From contig UQQA01000073.1 of assembly GCA_900543105.1 (NCBI GenBank), positions 1 to 12,842 on the forward strand: 12,842 nt of DNA, written 5' to 3'. The position numbers were made by a program, and so were the translations under genes. The notes beneath the pieces are model-generated. The model had not been told where the DNA came from, ran no database searches, and worked only from the letters and a program-made list of their open reading frames with translations. This document shows positions 5,745 through 12,747 of this stretch, one piece after another; the first letter of the stretch is position 1; each line of letters opens with the position of its first letter. Source of the stretch: an uncultured Ruminococcus sp. GTDB taxonomy: Bacteria > Bacillota > Clostridia > Oscillospirales > Ruminococcaceae.

Positions 5745-6992
5745 ATGAAAATATCAAGATCAAAGCTTATTGTGATCATTCCGTCCGTGATCGGGGCGCT
5801 TGTGTTTCTTTCTGTATTATTAGGTCTTTTCGGTATGTTATTCGGCTCGCCGTCTGAACACCTGAGAAAAGCCCAAGCTGTCAAAGCCGCCCGAAACGGC
5901 GTTGAAAGCTATTTTCACGAAAAATACGGCGAATATCCCGAAATAACCGCCATCGAACCTCAATGGCGGCGCAGCGGATATATTATCCCGACCGAACGCT
6001 ATTTCACGGGATATGTCACCCTTAAAGAGAAAAACTGCACGATATACTATTATTCGGAAACGAACAGCTTTTATGACTCCAAGCAGTATGATGATATCTG
6101 CTCCGCACTCACCGAAAAATATTTCACCGATGAAAAGCTCGGCACGGAGGTTTCAGCCGACATCGATATGTGCTTTTCAAGATACTGGGATCACGGCGAT
6201 CACGAAGAAGCAAAATGCACGAATATATACTTTGACGGAGATATCGATAAATTCATCCGCAGCCTGCCCTGCGATGACAGCTATATCTCTTATTATTACA
6301 GCCTTTCCGCCGATATTTATTACAGCGGAAAATCGGAAACGGACAGAGCCTGCCGCAAGCTTATTTCGGATAAGCTCGATGAGTTATACGCAGAATTTCC
6401 CGACGGCAGCTTCAGCATAAATATAAAAAATACCGAAAGCAGCTTTGAGATACCGACCGATTTTTCGGGCATCAATTCATACTACCGTATGCCTGCGGAG
6501 TACGGAACGCTCATCGCAAGAGGAACACGCGGAACTGACGGCGAAAACGAGCTTTTTTACACCGAATGGTGCAGCCTTGACGAGTATGTTTCAATGGCGG
6601 ATATCACATCGGAAGACCCGCCCAAAAGCTCCGACTTCGTTTATCGGACGGACAGCAGCTATGACGGGAAAAACATTTCCTCCGACAAAGTGAACGTGAC
6701 CTTGACAGGCGATGCGTATACTTTTCAAAACCTGAACAGCAAGCATATTTTTATTCGTCTTGACCGCAAAAAATTCAGCGCCGCCAACAGCAATGTCCCC
6801 GTGATCTTAAGCAGCGGCGACACAGTTATCCCGCATTATATCGGTCGGCCGCCCGTCGGTGCGCCGCATCTTTACACTAGGTCAGACAGCTGGTATATTT
6901 TTGATGAAAACTATATTTATATTTACGTTTATGACACCCAAGCCACCATAATGTTTTTGCAGCTTCAGCAGGACGGTCGGAACGGAAGATGA
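5745..6992 (+). CDS. Membrane-anchored protein of unknown function
   Basis: A 415-residue protein I cannot assign to a family. It has a short positively charged N-terminus (MKISRSK), then one hydrophobic segment at about residues 8-33 rich in I, V, L, F and G, without a lipobox cysteine. The rest is hydrophilic, acidic and notably rich in tyrosine and serine, so it is probably an N-in anchored protein with a large extracytoplasmic domain. Residues about 40-130 (KAQAVKAARNGVESYFHEKYGEYPE onward, in part) read like a small alpha/beta module following the anchor, and the C-terminus is beta-rich. Four or more scattered cysteines lack a pattern. The ATG at 5745 has AAGGGG 7 nt upstream and its own promoter. 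It is divergent from hflX; a functional link is not evident. Confidence 0.85.
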   Translation: MKISRSKLIVIIPSVIGALVFLSVLLGLFGMLFGSPSEHLRKAQAVKAARNGVESYFHEKYGEYPEITAIEPQWRRSGYIIPTERYFTGYVTLKEKNCTIYYYSETNSFYDSKQYDDICSALTEKYFTDEKLGTEVSADIDMCFSRYWDHGDHEEAKCTNIYFDGDIDKFIRSLPCDDSYISYYYSLSADIYYSGKSETDRACRKLISDKLDELYAEFPDGSFSINIKNTESSFEIPTDFSGINSYYRMPAEYGTLIARGTRGTDGENELFYTEWCSLDEYVSMADITSEDPPKSSDFVYRTDSSYDGKNISSDKVNVTLTGDAYTFQNLNSKHIFIRLDRKKFSAANSNVPVILSSGDTVIPHYIGRPPVGAPHLYTRSDSWYIFDENYIYIYVYDTQATIMFLQLQQDGRNGR

Positions 6993-7013
6993 CAGAAAAA
7001 TGCACCGACCGTC
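6972..7013 (+). terminator. Inverted repeat spanning the stop codon of the 5745 gene
   Basis: GACGGTCGG (6972-6980) and CCGACCGTC (7005-7013) are perfect 9-bp inverted repeats with a 24-nt loop containing the stop codon (6990-6992). No proper T-tract follows, so a terminator role is uncertain; it may simply stabilise the mRNA end. The rest of the gap to 7104 shows nothing recognisable. Confidence 0.35.
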
Positions 7014-7104
7014 GCCGACGCTTTCAGCCGAATGATAGCTTTTTACACAGCAAGTACCCAAATTTGCAGGCAGTAAATTGTGAAATATTTTTCCTGAAAA
7101 CCTA

Positions 7105-7133
7105 TTGAAATTATATGTATTATATGTTATAAT
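7105..7133 (+). promoter_or_regulatory. Strong promoter for the Rrf2 gene with a possible overlapping operator
   Basis: TTGAAA (7105-7110), 17-bp spacer, TATAAT (7128-7133), with TG at the extended -10. An imperfect dyad, ACCTATT (7100-7106) and AATGGGT (7131-7137), brackets the promoter. Rrf2 regulators often repress their own promoters, so this dyad is a candidate operator, but it is too short to be sure. Confidence 0.7.
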
Positions 7134-7183
7134 GGGTATAGAATTTAAAAATAATGCTGTATTTTATACAAGGAGTAATATAT

Positions 7184-7618
7184 ATGAAAATTTCTACAAA
7201 AGGACGTTACGCACTGCGAATGATGATAGACCTCAGCCAGCACAGCTCCGATGAGTTTGTTGCGCTGAAAGATATAGCCGAGCGTCAGGGCATATCGAAA
7301 AAGTACCTCGAACAGATAGTGCCGCTTCTCAACGGCGCAGGAATGTTATCCACCAACCGCGGTTATCAGGGTGGCTATAAGCTCGCAAGAAAGCCGAAGG
7401 ACTATACCGTTGCGGAGATACTGCGCGTGACCGAGGGAAATCTTGCCCCCGTAGCCTGTCTGGACGGCGACCCGACAAACTGTGAGCGCTATTCCGAATG
7501 TATGACTATTGATATATGGGAAGGTCTGTACAAAGTCATAACCGAATATCTCAGCGGCATTACGCTTCAGGATATCCTCGACAAAAATGCGGTGAACGGC
7601 GGAGACTACAGCATTTGA
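7184..7618 (+). CDS. Rrf2-family transcriptional regulator with three conserved-type cysteines
   Basis: A 144-residue winged-helix regulator. MKISTKGRYALRMMIDLSQ at the N-terminus, the recognition-helix region ISKKYLEQIVPLLNGAGMLST (about 37-57, given here in part), and the wing RGYQGGYKLARKP are typical of Rrf2/IscR/CymR proteins. Cysteines at 92, 100 and 106 (C-x7-C-x5-C) sit where IscR and NsrR bind an Fe-S cluster, so redox, iron-sulfur or NO sensing is plausible; the spacing differs from the C-x5-C-x5-C of IscR. Start chosen at 7184, with AGGAG 8 nt upstream; an ATG at 7154 in frame has no ribosome binding site. The gene has a strong promoter. No iscS or cysteine-biosynthesis genes are adjacent, so its regulon is not shown by context. 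The stop codon directly abuts repeat element C. Confidence 0.92.
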   Translation: MKISTKGRYALRMMIDLSQHSSDEFVALKDIAERQGISKKYLEQIVPLLNGAGMLSTNRGYQGGYKLARKPKDYTVAEILRVTEGNLAPVACLDGDPTNCERYSECMTIDIWEGLYKVITEYLSGITLQDILDKNAVNGGDYSI

Positions 7619-7915
7619 TTAATGCGTAATGCTTAATTCGTAATGCGTAACTATTTATATTCTGTAAATTCGCATTGAATTCCGTCCCGAATCGCATCAG
7701 CAATTTTCGGCGCATATATTTCTGTATTGTTTACCTCATAACCAAAACGACCTTGTTTTCATCGGATAGAAACCGTTGGAAACAAGGTCGTTATTTTATT
7801 GTGTAAACGCCTTGCGGTGTGGGGCGGTAAACCCGCCACTACAGAAAATTCGGTTCTCACCATAAATTTGCGGAGCAAAATAATTACGCATTACGCATTA
7901 AGCATTACGAATTAT
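7619..7915. repeat. Intergenic repeat element C with heptad inverted ends
   Basis: About 297 bp filling the gap between two convergent genes. The left end (7619-7650) reads TTAATGCG, TAATGCT, TAATTCG, TAATGCG. The right end (about 7881-7915) reads ATTACGC, ATTACGC, ATTAAGC, ATTACGA, ATT, which is its inverted counterpart. Inside are a 16-bp hairpin (7746-7792), a GGCGG/CCGCC hairpin (about 7821-7837) and the motif TTTGCGGAGCAAAATAATT shared with elements A and B. The left end starts on the base after the Rrf2 stop codon. The right end runs into the coding sequence of the convergent oxidoreductase. No gene is seen inside. Confidence 0.75.
7746..7800. terminator. Bidirectional terminator hairpin between convergent genes
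   Basis: 7746-7761 pairs with 7777-7792 over 16 bp, with one T-G wobble and an inner CGG/CCG pairing. A TTATTTTATT tract follows on the plus strand and CGTTTTGG on the minus strand. It is positioned to end both the Rrf2 transcript and the oxidoreductase transcript. Confidence 0.65.
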
Positions 7916-9478
7916 TTGTACCGCCACGTTCATTCCGTCAGCGGCGGCGGACATTATTCCACCTGCGTAGCCTGCACCCTCGCCGCAGGGGTATAGCCCC
8001 TTGACATTCAGCGAGCAGAGGTCTTCGCCCCTCGTTATCCTTACGGGCGAGGACGTTCTTGTTTCGGGCGCTGTGAGAACGGCGTTCCTGTCACCGAAGC
8101 ATTTCATTTTGTACGAGAAATCGACAAGTCCCTCTTTTAACATTTCAGTGACGAGGTTGGGGAAAAGCTCCGCAAGGTCACATTCCGCAAGTCCTCTTGC
8201 ATAGGTCGGGGCAATATTGCTCTCAGTGAGCGAGCCTTTTCCCGTGAGAAGCTTTCCTACGGTCGATGCCGGTGCTTTGTAGTTCCTGCCGCCAAGCTCA
8301 AACGCTTTTCGTTCGAGGCTTCGTGCGAAGATAACGCCGTCAAGCGGATTTTTTCCGAAATCATCGGGCGAAACCCCGACAGCAACAGCCGAATTCGCAT
8401 TTTCACCGTCACGGGCGAACTCACTCATACCGTTCGTAACGACCGTGTTTTCCTCACTCTGCGACGGAACTACCATTCCTCCGGGACACATACAGAATGT
8501 ATAAACTCCCCTGCCGTTTCTGCGGTGGGAAAGCTGATATTCTCCCTTTGGCAGGCTCGGCGTTCCTGCGGCTTTGCCGTAAAGCGAGCGGTCAACATCG
8601 GTCTGCTTATGCTCGATGCGAACGCCGACCGAGAACGGCTTCGGCTCAATAAAAACGCCCTTGCCGAGGAGCATTTCAAAGGTATCTCTTGCGCTGTGTC
8701 CGAGTGCAAGAACGACCGCATCGCAGGGTATCTCCTGACCGTTTGCGACAGCGGCGGCAACTGTGCCGTTTTTTATTATGATATCTTCAAGCTTTGTGTT
8801 GAAGCGGACTTCTCCGCCAAGCTCAATAACGCGGTTTCGCAGACTTTTTACGATACTGCGGAGCTTGTCCGTGCCGATATGAGGCTTTGCTTTCGTGAGA
8901 ATTTCCTGCGGTGCGCCGAATTCGGCAAGGCGCTGTAAAATTCGTCTGCACATAGGGTCTTTTATGCGCGTTGTAAGCTTTCCGTCCGAAAAAGTGCCTG
9001 CGCCGCCCTCGCCGAACTGTACATTCGTCTGCTCGGAGAAAGCACCGCCGTGCCAGAAGCATTCAACGGCTTTTACACGCTCGTCAACAGCCGCTCCCCG
9101 TTCGAGAACTATCGGCTCAAAGCCATATTCCGCAAGCGTGAGCGCACAGAACATTCCTGCAGGTCCAAAGCCTGCGACAACGACCTTTTTATTGGTGATA
9201 TTCGTTTTCGGAGGCATAATTTCGATGCTTTGATCGACATAAGAACAGCTTTTGTCGCATTCGCAGAGCGCTTTTTCTGCTTTTTCGCTGTCAAGCTCTA
9301 TCCATACGGACGAAACGAGCTTTATATCGCTGTTGTTTCTCGCATCGAGCGAGGTCTTGTGCAGGTGACAGGCTTTCACGCTGTTTTTGTTCATGCCAAG
9401 CTTTTTCAGTGCCGCCGCAGTGATATCGTCCGTGCCTGCGCTTATCGAAGTTTTTATCTGAGAGATGATTATTGCCAT
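7898..9478 (-). CDS. FAD-dependent oxidoreductase (COG2509-type uncharacterised dehydrogenase)
   Basis: A 526-residue flavoprotein. Residues 1-95 form an N-terminal domain seen in this family. The FAD-binding Rossmann motif is VVVAGFGPAGMFCALTLAEYG (start 99; GFGPAG at 103-108), with VLERG (about 124-128) as the ribose-binding acidic end. The VQFGEGGAGTFSDGKLTTR segment (153-171) and the late GLYPCGEGAGYAGGIMSAAADG (given here as its key GEGAGYAGG core) are typical. The substrate of this family is not established. Start chosen at 9478 because ATG has AAAAGGAA upstream; the longer reading has no ribosome binding site. No clear promoter was found; it could be read from the Nudix gene 134 nt upstream. 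The last codons (I, R, N, A and stop) lie inside the end of repeat element C, so its C-terminus is repeat-derived. Confidence 0.88.
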   Translation of the reverse strand: MAIIISQIKTSISAGTDDITAAALKKLGMNKNSVKACHLHKTSLDARNNSDIKLVSSVWIELDSEKAEKALCECDKSCSYVDQSIEIMPPKTNITNKKVVVAGFGPAGMFCALTLAEYGFEPIVLERGAAVDERVKAVECFWHGGAFSEQTNVQFGEGGAGTFSDGKLTTRIKDPMCRRILQRLAEFGAPQEILTKAKPHIGTDKLRSIVKSLRNRVIELGGEVRFNTKLEDIIIKNGTVAAAVANGQEIPCDAVVLALGHSARDTFEMLLGKGVFIEPKPFSVGVRIEHKQTDVDRSLYGKAAGTPSLPKGEYQLSHRRNGRGVYTFCMCPGGMVVPSQSEENTVVTNGMSEFARDGENANSAVAVGVSPDDFGKNPLDGVIFARSLERKAFELGGRNYKAPASTVGKLLTGKGSLTESNIAPTYARGLAECDLAELFPNLVTEMLKEGLVDFSYKMKCFGDRNAVLTAPETRTSSPVRITRGEDLCSLNVKGLYPCGEGAGYAGGIMSAAADGMNVAVQIIRNA

Positions 9479-9612
9479 AGAAAGTTCCTTTTCTTTATAA
9501 AAGAGGAGATGCGGTTGGTGCAGGGGATAGGTTCGTGTTTGCAAAAACAGTTTCTCATATCTGCCCAATAAATTGAGATCAGTTGAGTTCTTTATAACAA
9601 ATATATCATAGT

Positions 9613-10101
9613 TTATCTTTCAATAACAGTTTTTACAAGCTGCCAGCCGATACTTCCTTCCCGAAGTTTCGATAATGCGTCTTGGAATTTGACCCACTCT
9701 ACAGAATCCACTTCACCCGATAGTTTAAAGTCTTTCTTCTTTACAGTCGCTTTATACCCCAGCATCAGCATTTCTCTTTTTTCATAAGGATAACTGCTGA
9801 TAAATTCCAAGGTCTCAACGTCCTGTCCGATCTCTTCTTTTACTTCGCGAATAACGGTTTCCTCTGCGGATTCGCCTATTTTCATGATCCCTGCAACGCA
9901 TACATATTTTGTCGCGGAAACATAATTTTGCCGCAGCAGTGCGATCTCGTCATATTCGTTTACGACCGCCGCAATAATGCTTGTCGTAAACATATCCCAT
10001 AATGGAGTGTTGCATTTTTCACAAAACGGAATTACTCCCTCATCTCCGATCTCTTTTCCGATAAGTTTTGTTCCGCAATGTGGGCAAAATGTAAAGCGCA
10101 T
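9613..10101 (-). CDS. Zinc-ribbon Nudix hydrolase
   Basis: A 162-residue protein. The N-terminal zinc ribbon has CPHC (C6, C9) and CEKC (C27, C30). The Nudix box at residues 71-93 (G-x5-E-x7-REV-x-EEIG) has all catalytic glutamates; the final position is Q instead of an aliphatic residue. Nudix enzymes hydrolyse nucleoside diphosphates linked to another group. The zinc ribbon recalls NudC-type NADH pyrophosphatases, but the NudC SQPWPFPxS motif after the box is absent and the protein is shorter, so the substrate is unknown. Start chosen at 10101: ATG follows AGGAGG (10117-10112) at 10 nt. A longer TTG-initiated reading (from 10197) would translate the 118-bp repeat and is rejected. No promoter is obvious; the upstream space is filled by the repeat array. 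Confidence 0.9.
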   Translation of the reverse strand: MRFTFCPHCGTKLIGKEIGDEGVIPFCEKCNTPLWDMFTTSIIAAVVNEYDEIALLRQNYVSATKYVCVAGIMKIGESAEETVIREVKEEIGQDVETLEFISSYPYEKREMLMLGYKATVKKKDFKLSGEVDSVEWVKFQDALSKLREGSIGWQLVKTVIER

Positions 10102-10138
10102 GATTTCAGTTCCTCCTGTGATAAAATCAGAATTTGGC

Positions 10139-10407
10139 GGCGCGAATTTGCCGAGGGGCTTCCCCACCAAGTTCCTATTTGTCAGATCGTCAAACAAACC
10201 CTATCCGCGAATATTTCATCCCGTTTCCCCAAAACGAGCGGAACGAAGTGAAGCGTGGCGCGAATTTGCCGAGGGGCTTCCCCACCAAGTTCCTATTTGT
10301 CAGGCTGTCAAACAAACCCTATTCGCGAACACCTCACCCAGTTCTCACAAAACGAGCGGAACGAAGTGAAGCGCGGCGCGAATTTGCCGTGGGGCATCCC
10401 CACTAAG
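10139..10407. repeat. 118-bp tandem repeat array, 2.3 copies
   Basis: Copies start at 10139, 10257 and 10375, giving an exact 118-bp period twice. The first two copies are about 89% identical (13 differences counted by eye), with the first 46 bp identical. The third is a 33-bp partial. Each copy holds a GGGG-CTT-CCCC or GGGG-CAT-CCCC mini-hairpin and a GAGCGGAACGAAGTGAAGCG motif. The partial copy ends on the cdaR stop codon. Copy 1 begins 38 bp upstream of the Nudix ATG. No gene is seen in it. Confidence 0.85.
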
Positions 10408-11743
10408 ATTTTAGGGTGAATGTAACAATAGCCTTAGGCGAGAGCAGACCGTCCGAGCTTATGCACCAAACATCGTCATAAGCAGGCGTTGAGAACGTTA
10501 CGGGCAGCTTGTAATCGCGCGCTTCAAGCTCGTAATTTAGCAGGTCTATCTGCGAAACAACATCGATGTAGGATATCTGATTGATGCTTTCCTCCGAGCC
10601 GATGAAGAACAGCGTGAAGCCCGAGGTTATGATGTTATAATCGAACTGTGCAGGAGCGTTGATGATCTGAACGGAGCTTCCGCGTATAGTCATTGCGATC
10701 TTGTAAAGTCCCTCGCTCGGGCATACAACGGAAACAGTGTCTATGCCGCTGAGGTTCTGATAATTCTCACCGAGGAAGTCGGCAGTGTTGAATGTAAATA
10801 CCGAACCGATGTCAACTTCGCGCATATCGATAGTGCCTATCGTTATCGCGGAAACGTCCTTTATCTCATCGGCAGGAGCGGCTATTTCAAGCTCGGAAAC
10901 GGAAAGCTGCAGCTTCTCGCGGAACGCGTCAACATTGAAGCTGGACGGCGCATTCGTTATCGCAACTTCGAGCGGAAGAACCTGCTTTTTGTATACGGGA
11001 ATACTTACGCTGAAGCTTGTTCTGCTGAATGTGATGCTGTCGTTGCCGCTCAGAGCAACACCGTCACTACTGTAGATAGTCGGGCTTTCGGCGGTGTATT
11101 CATAGCTTGAAGAAAGCTCGCTTGCCGTATCGACATAGAAATATGCGCTGTCGATCTTTTCAACATCGTCCTTCGGACCTGTTATCTCGATAGTGTTCGG
11201 AGCAACGGCAACATCGTCATCGTCAACGATATAACCGCTCGCAACGTGCAGACGGTCAAGGACGGGCGAAAGCTTTATCTCCTTTGTGACAACTTCGTCA
11301 AAGGAAGCGTAGATATATTCTATCGAAGACCCAACATCGTCCGAGGGGGTTATCTTCGTTACGGTAAAGGTCTTTCCGCTGTTTGAGCTTACGTCAAGGG
11401 GCAGGCTGTATTCCCTTGGACTTATTACGTTTTCAGCCGAAGCCGATACCTTTATGTCGTCAGCCTTGATGCTGCCTATCTGCGAACGGTCGCCGCGCAG
11501 GTAGACATCAACGGTCTGAACACTCTGCCCGATAACCTTGTAGTTGTGCGCCTCGGCATAAGTTCCCTGAAGCTCGACCGTGACGGGAACGTTGTAAACG
11601 ACCTGATCTATCGTCGGGTAAACGCTTATCGAAACGGCGAACCATATCACTGCCGCGCAGAGGATAGAGAAAATTTTCAGCGAAAGGTCTTTTTCAAATA
11701 TTCTGCGGAAGAAGTCCGAGATAATGTCAATTATTTTTTTCAT
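10403..11743 (-). CDS. cdaR: YbbR-domain protein CdaR, regulator of diadenylate cyclase
   Basis: A 446-residue protein with a short cytoplasmic N-terminus, one membrane segment at about residues 22-45 (LKIFSILCAAVIWFAVSISVYP region) and an extracytoplasmic part made of successive YbbR-like beta domains, recognisable by repeated VPVTVELQG, VDVYLRGDRSQI, IEITGPKDDVEKI and LEIAAPADEI-type segments. CdaR binds the membrane cyclase CdaA and modulates c-di-AMP synthesis. The ATG at 11743 overlaps the end of cdaA by 17 bp and has AGGAGG upstream, showing co-transcription and translational coupling. In many Firmicutes glmM comes third in this operon; here the gene is followed by the 118-bp repeat array and no glmM is in the window. 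The TAG stop lies in the last bases of the partial third repeat. Confidence 0.92.
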   Translation of the reverse strand: MKKIIDIISDFFRRIFEKDLSLKIFSILCAAVIWFAVSISVYPTIDQVVYNVPVTVELQGTYAEAHNYKVIGQSVQTVDVYLRGDRSQIGSIKADDIKVSASAENVISPREYSLPLDVSSNSGKTFTVTKITPSDDVGSSIEYIYASFDEVVTKEIKLSPVLDRLHVASGYIVDDDDVAVAPNTIEITGPKDDVEKIDSAYFYVDTASELSSSYEYTAESPTIYSSDGVALSGNDSITFSRTSFSVSIPVYKKQVLPLEVAITNAPSSFNVDAFREKLQLSVSELEIAAPADEIKDVSAITIGTIDMREVDIGSVFTFNTADFLGENYQNLSGIDTVSVVCPSEGLYKIAMTIRGSSVQIINAPAQFDYNIITSGFTLFFIGSEESINQISYIDVVSQIDLLNYELEARDYKLPVTFSTPAYDDVWCISSDGLLSPKAIVTFTLKS

Positions 11744-12659
11744 TGGAGCTTGCCTCCTCTGCTTTTTCTTTTCTCTTTCTGCCGATGAAAAGCGGCTTTT
11801 TATCGGACGGTGGGAGAGTTCTTGCCGTTTTCTGCGGCTTTTCGGGGATAAGTCTGTCGCGGAGATACTTTTTTAGGCTGTCGCGCGTAAAGCCTCGTTC
11901 AAGACTGCCGTTTTCGGCAATGGAGATAACGCCCGTTTCCTCCGAAACAACAATAACGATAGCGTCCGAGTTTTCGCTCATGCCGATAGCCGCACGGTGA
12001 CGTGAACCGAGCGCTTTGTTTATCGTTTCCTCTTTCTGCGGCTTCGGGAGGAAGCAGGCAGCGGCAAGAATGTAGCCGTCACGCATTATGACTGCGCCGT
12101 CGTGAAGAGGAGTATTTTTCCAGAAAATATTTCCAAAAAGCTCCTTTGAAGGCTTTGCATTAAGTATAGTACCCGTGTCGATCTGTTCGCCGAGCTTTGA
12201 TTCACGCTCAATAACGATAAGCGCACCCGTAGTCGTTGCAGACAGGTCCTCGCAGGCATCGCAGATAGCTTCGATAGCGTCGTTCCATTTTGAAGCGGTG
12301 GTGTCATTGCTTTCCGAGCCTATTGACGAAATGAACGGCATTTTTGTAAGCTTTGAGCGTCCCATTTTTTCTATCGCACGGCGAAGCTCGGGCTGGAAGA
12401 GTATTATCAGCGCAAGCAGACCTATGTTAAAAACGCTTTTCATAATGTAAGCCATAGCTTTCATCTGGAAAAGCTCCATTAAAAGATACGCGATAACAAG
12501 CACGGCGATACCTTTCAGCAGACCGCCTGCACGCGTTTCCTTTACAATGCTTATGCCCTTGTAAAGAATAACGGCAAGTACGGCAATATCAAGGATATCC
12601 CAGAATGTTATTGGCAAGATACTCGTTATCAGCGAGCGCAGAGTGTACAGATTCTCCAA
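11727..12659 (-). CDS. cdaA: Membrane diadenylate cyclase CdaA (c-di-AMP synthase)
   Basis: A 310-residue protein that condenses two ATP to cyclic di-AMP, a signal controlling potassium and osmolyte transport and cell-wall homeostasis. Three membrane segments are seen at about residues 22-38, 46-63 and 70-88, followed by the DAC (DisA_N) domain. Its catalytic DGA (187-189, in NTPLHDGAVI) and RHR (220-222, in GSRHRAAIG) motifs are intact. The C-terminal tail (from about 272) is long, lysine/glutamate-rich and probably disordered. The start is TTG at 12659: it follows AAAGGCGG at 8 nt and is needed for the first membrane helix, since the next ATG is at codon 61. First gene of the cdaA-cdaR operon, with promoter at 12700-12729. 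Confidence 0.95.
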   Translation of the reverse strand: MENLYTLRSLITSILPITFWDILDIAVLAVILYKGISIVKETRAGGLLKGIAVLVIAYLLMELFQMKAMAYIMKSVFNIGLLALIILFQPELRRAIEKMGRSKLTKMPFISSIGSESNDTTASKWNDAIEAICDACEDLSATTTGALIVIERESKLGEQIDTGTILNAKPSKELFGNIFWKNTPLHDGAVIMRDGYILAAACFLPKPQKEETINKALGSRHRAAIGMSENSDAIVIVVSEETGVISIAENGSLERGFTRDSLKKYLRDRLIPEKPQKTARTLPPSDKKPLFIGRKRKEKAEEASSNEKNN

Positions 12660-12699
12660 AACCGTTTCCGCCTTTCTGTATTTTTGCAGTATTATTATA

Positions 12700-12729
12700 A
12701 TTATAGCACAACACTGCGGCTTTTTTCAA
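12700..12729 (-). promoter_or_regulatory. Candidate promoter of the cdaA-cdaR operon
   Basis: Minus strand TTGAAA (12729-12724), 18-bp spacer, consensus TATAAT (12705-12700) with an extended -10 TGC. Predicted start near 12693, about 35 nt upstream of the TTG start codon. Confidence 0.7.
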
Positions 12730-12747
12730 TAGGCAAAAGGCAAATTT

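Noticed and set aside
9490..9558. A 29-codon frame (ATG at 9558) leading into the start of the FAD oxidoreductase, considered as a leader peptide
   Set aside because: No Shine-Dalgarno at proper spacing, no terminator between it and the gene, and no clear promoter upstream.
10102..10197. N-terminal extension of the Nudix protein from a TTG at 10197
   Set aside because: The extension is a translation of the 118-bp repeat, and the internal ATG at 10101 has a proper AGGAGG and starts the zinc ribbon normally.
10295..10315. TTGACA-like hexamer on the minus strand in repeat copy 2, considered as a mobile promoter
   Set aside because: No acceptable -10 box at 16-18 bp, and the hexamer is TTGACG in copy 1 next to the Nudix gene.
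10139..10407. CRISPR array
   Set aside because: The period is 118 bp with similarity across the whole unit, there are no unique spacers, and no cas genes are nearby.
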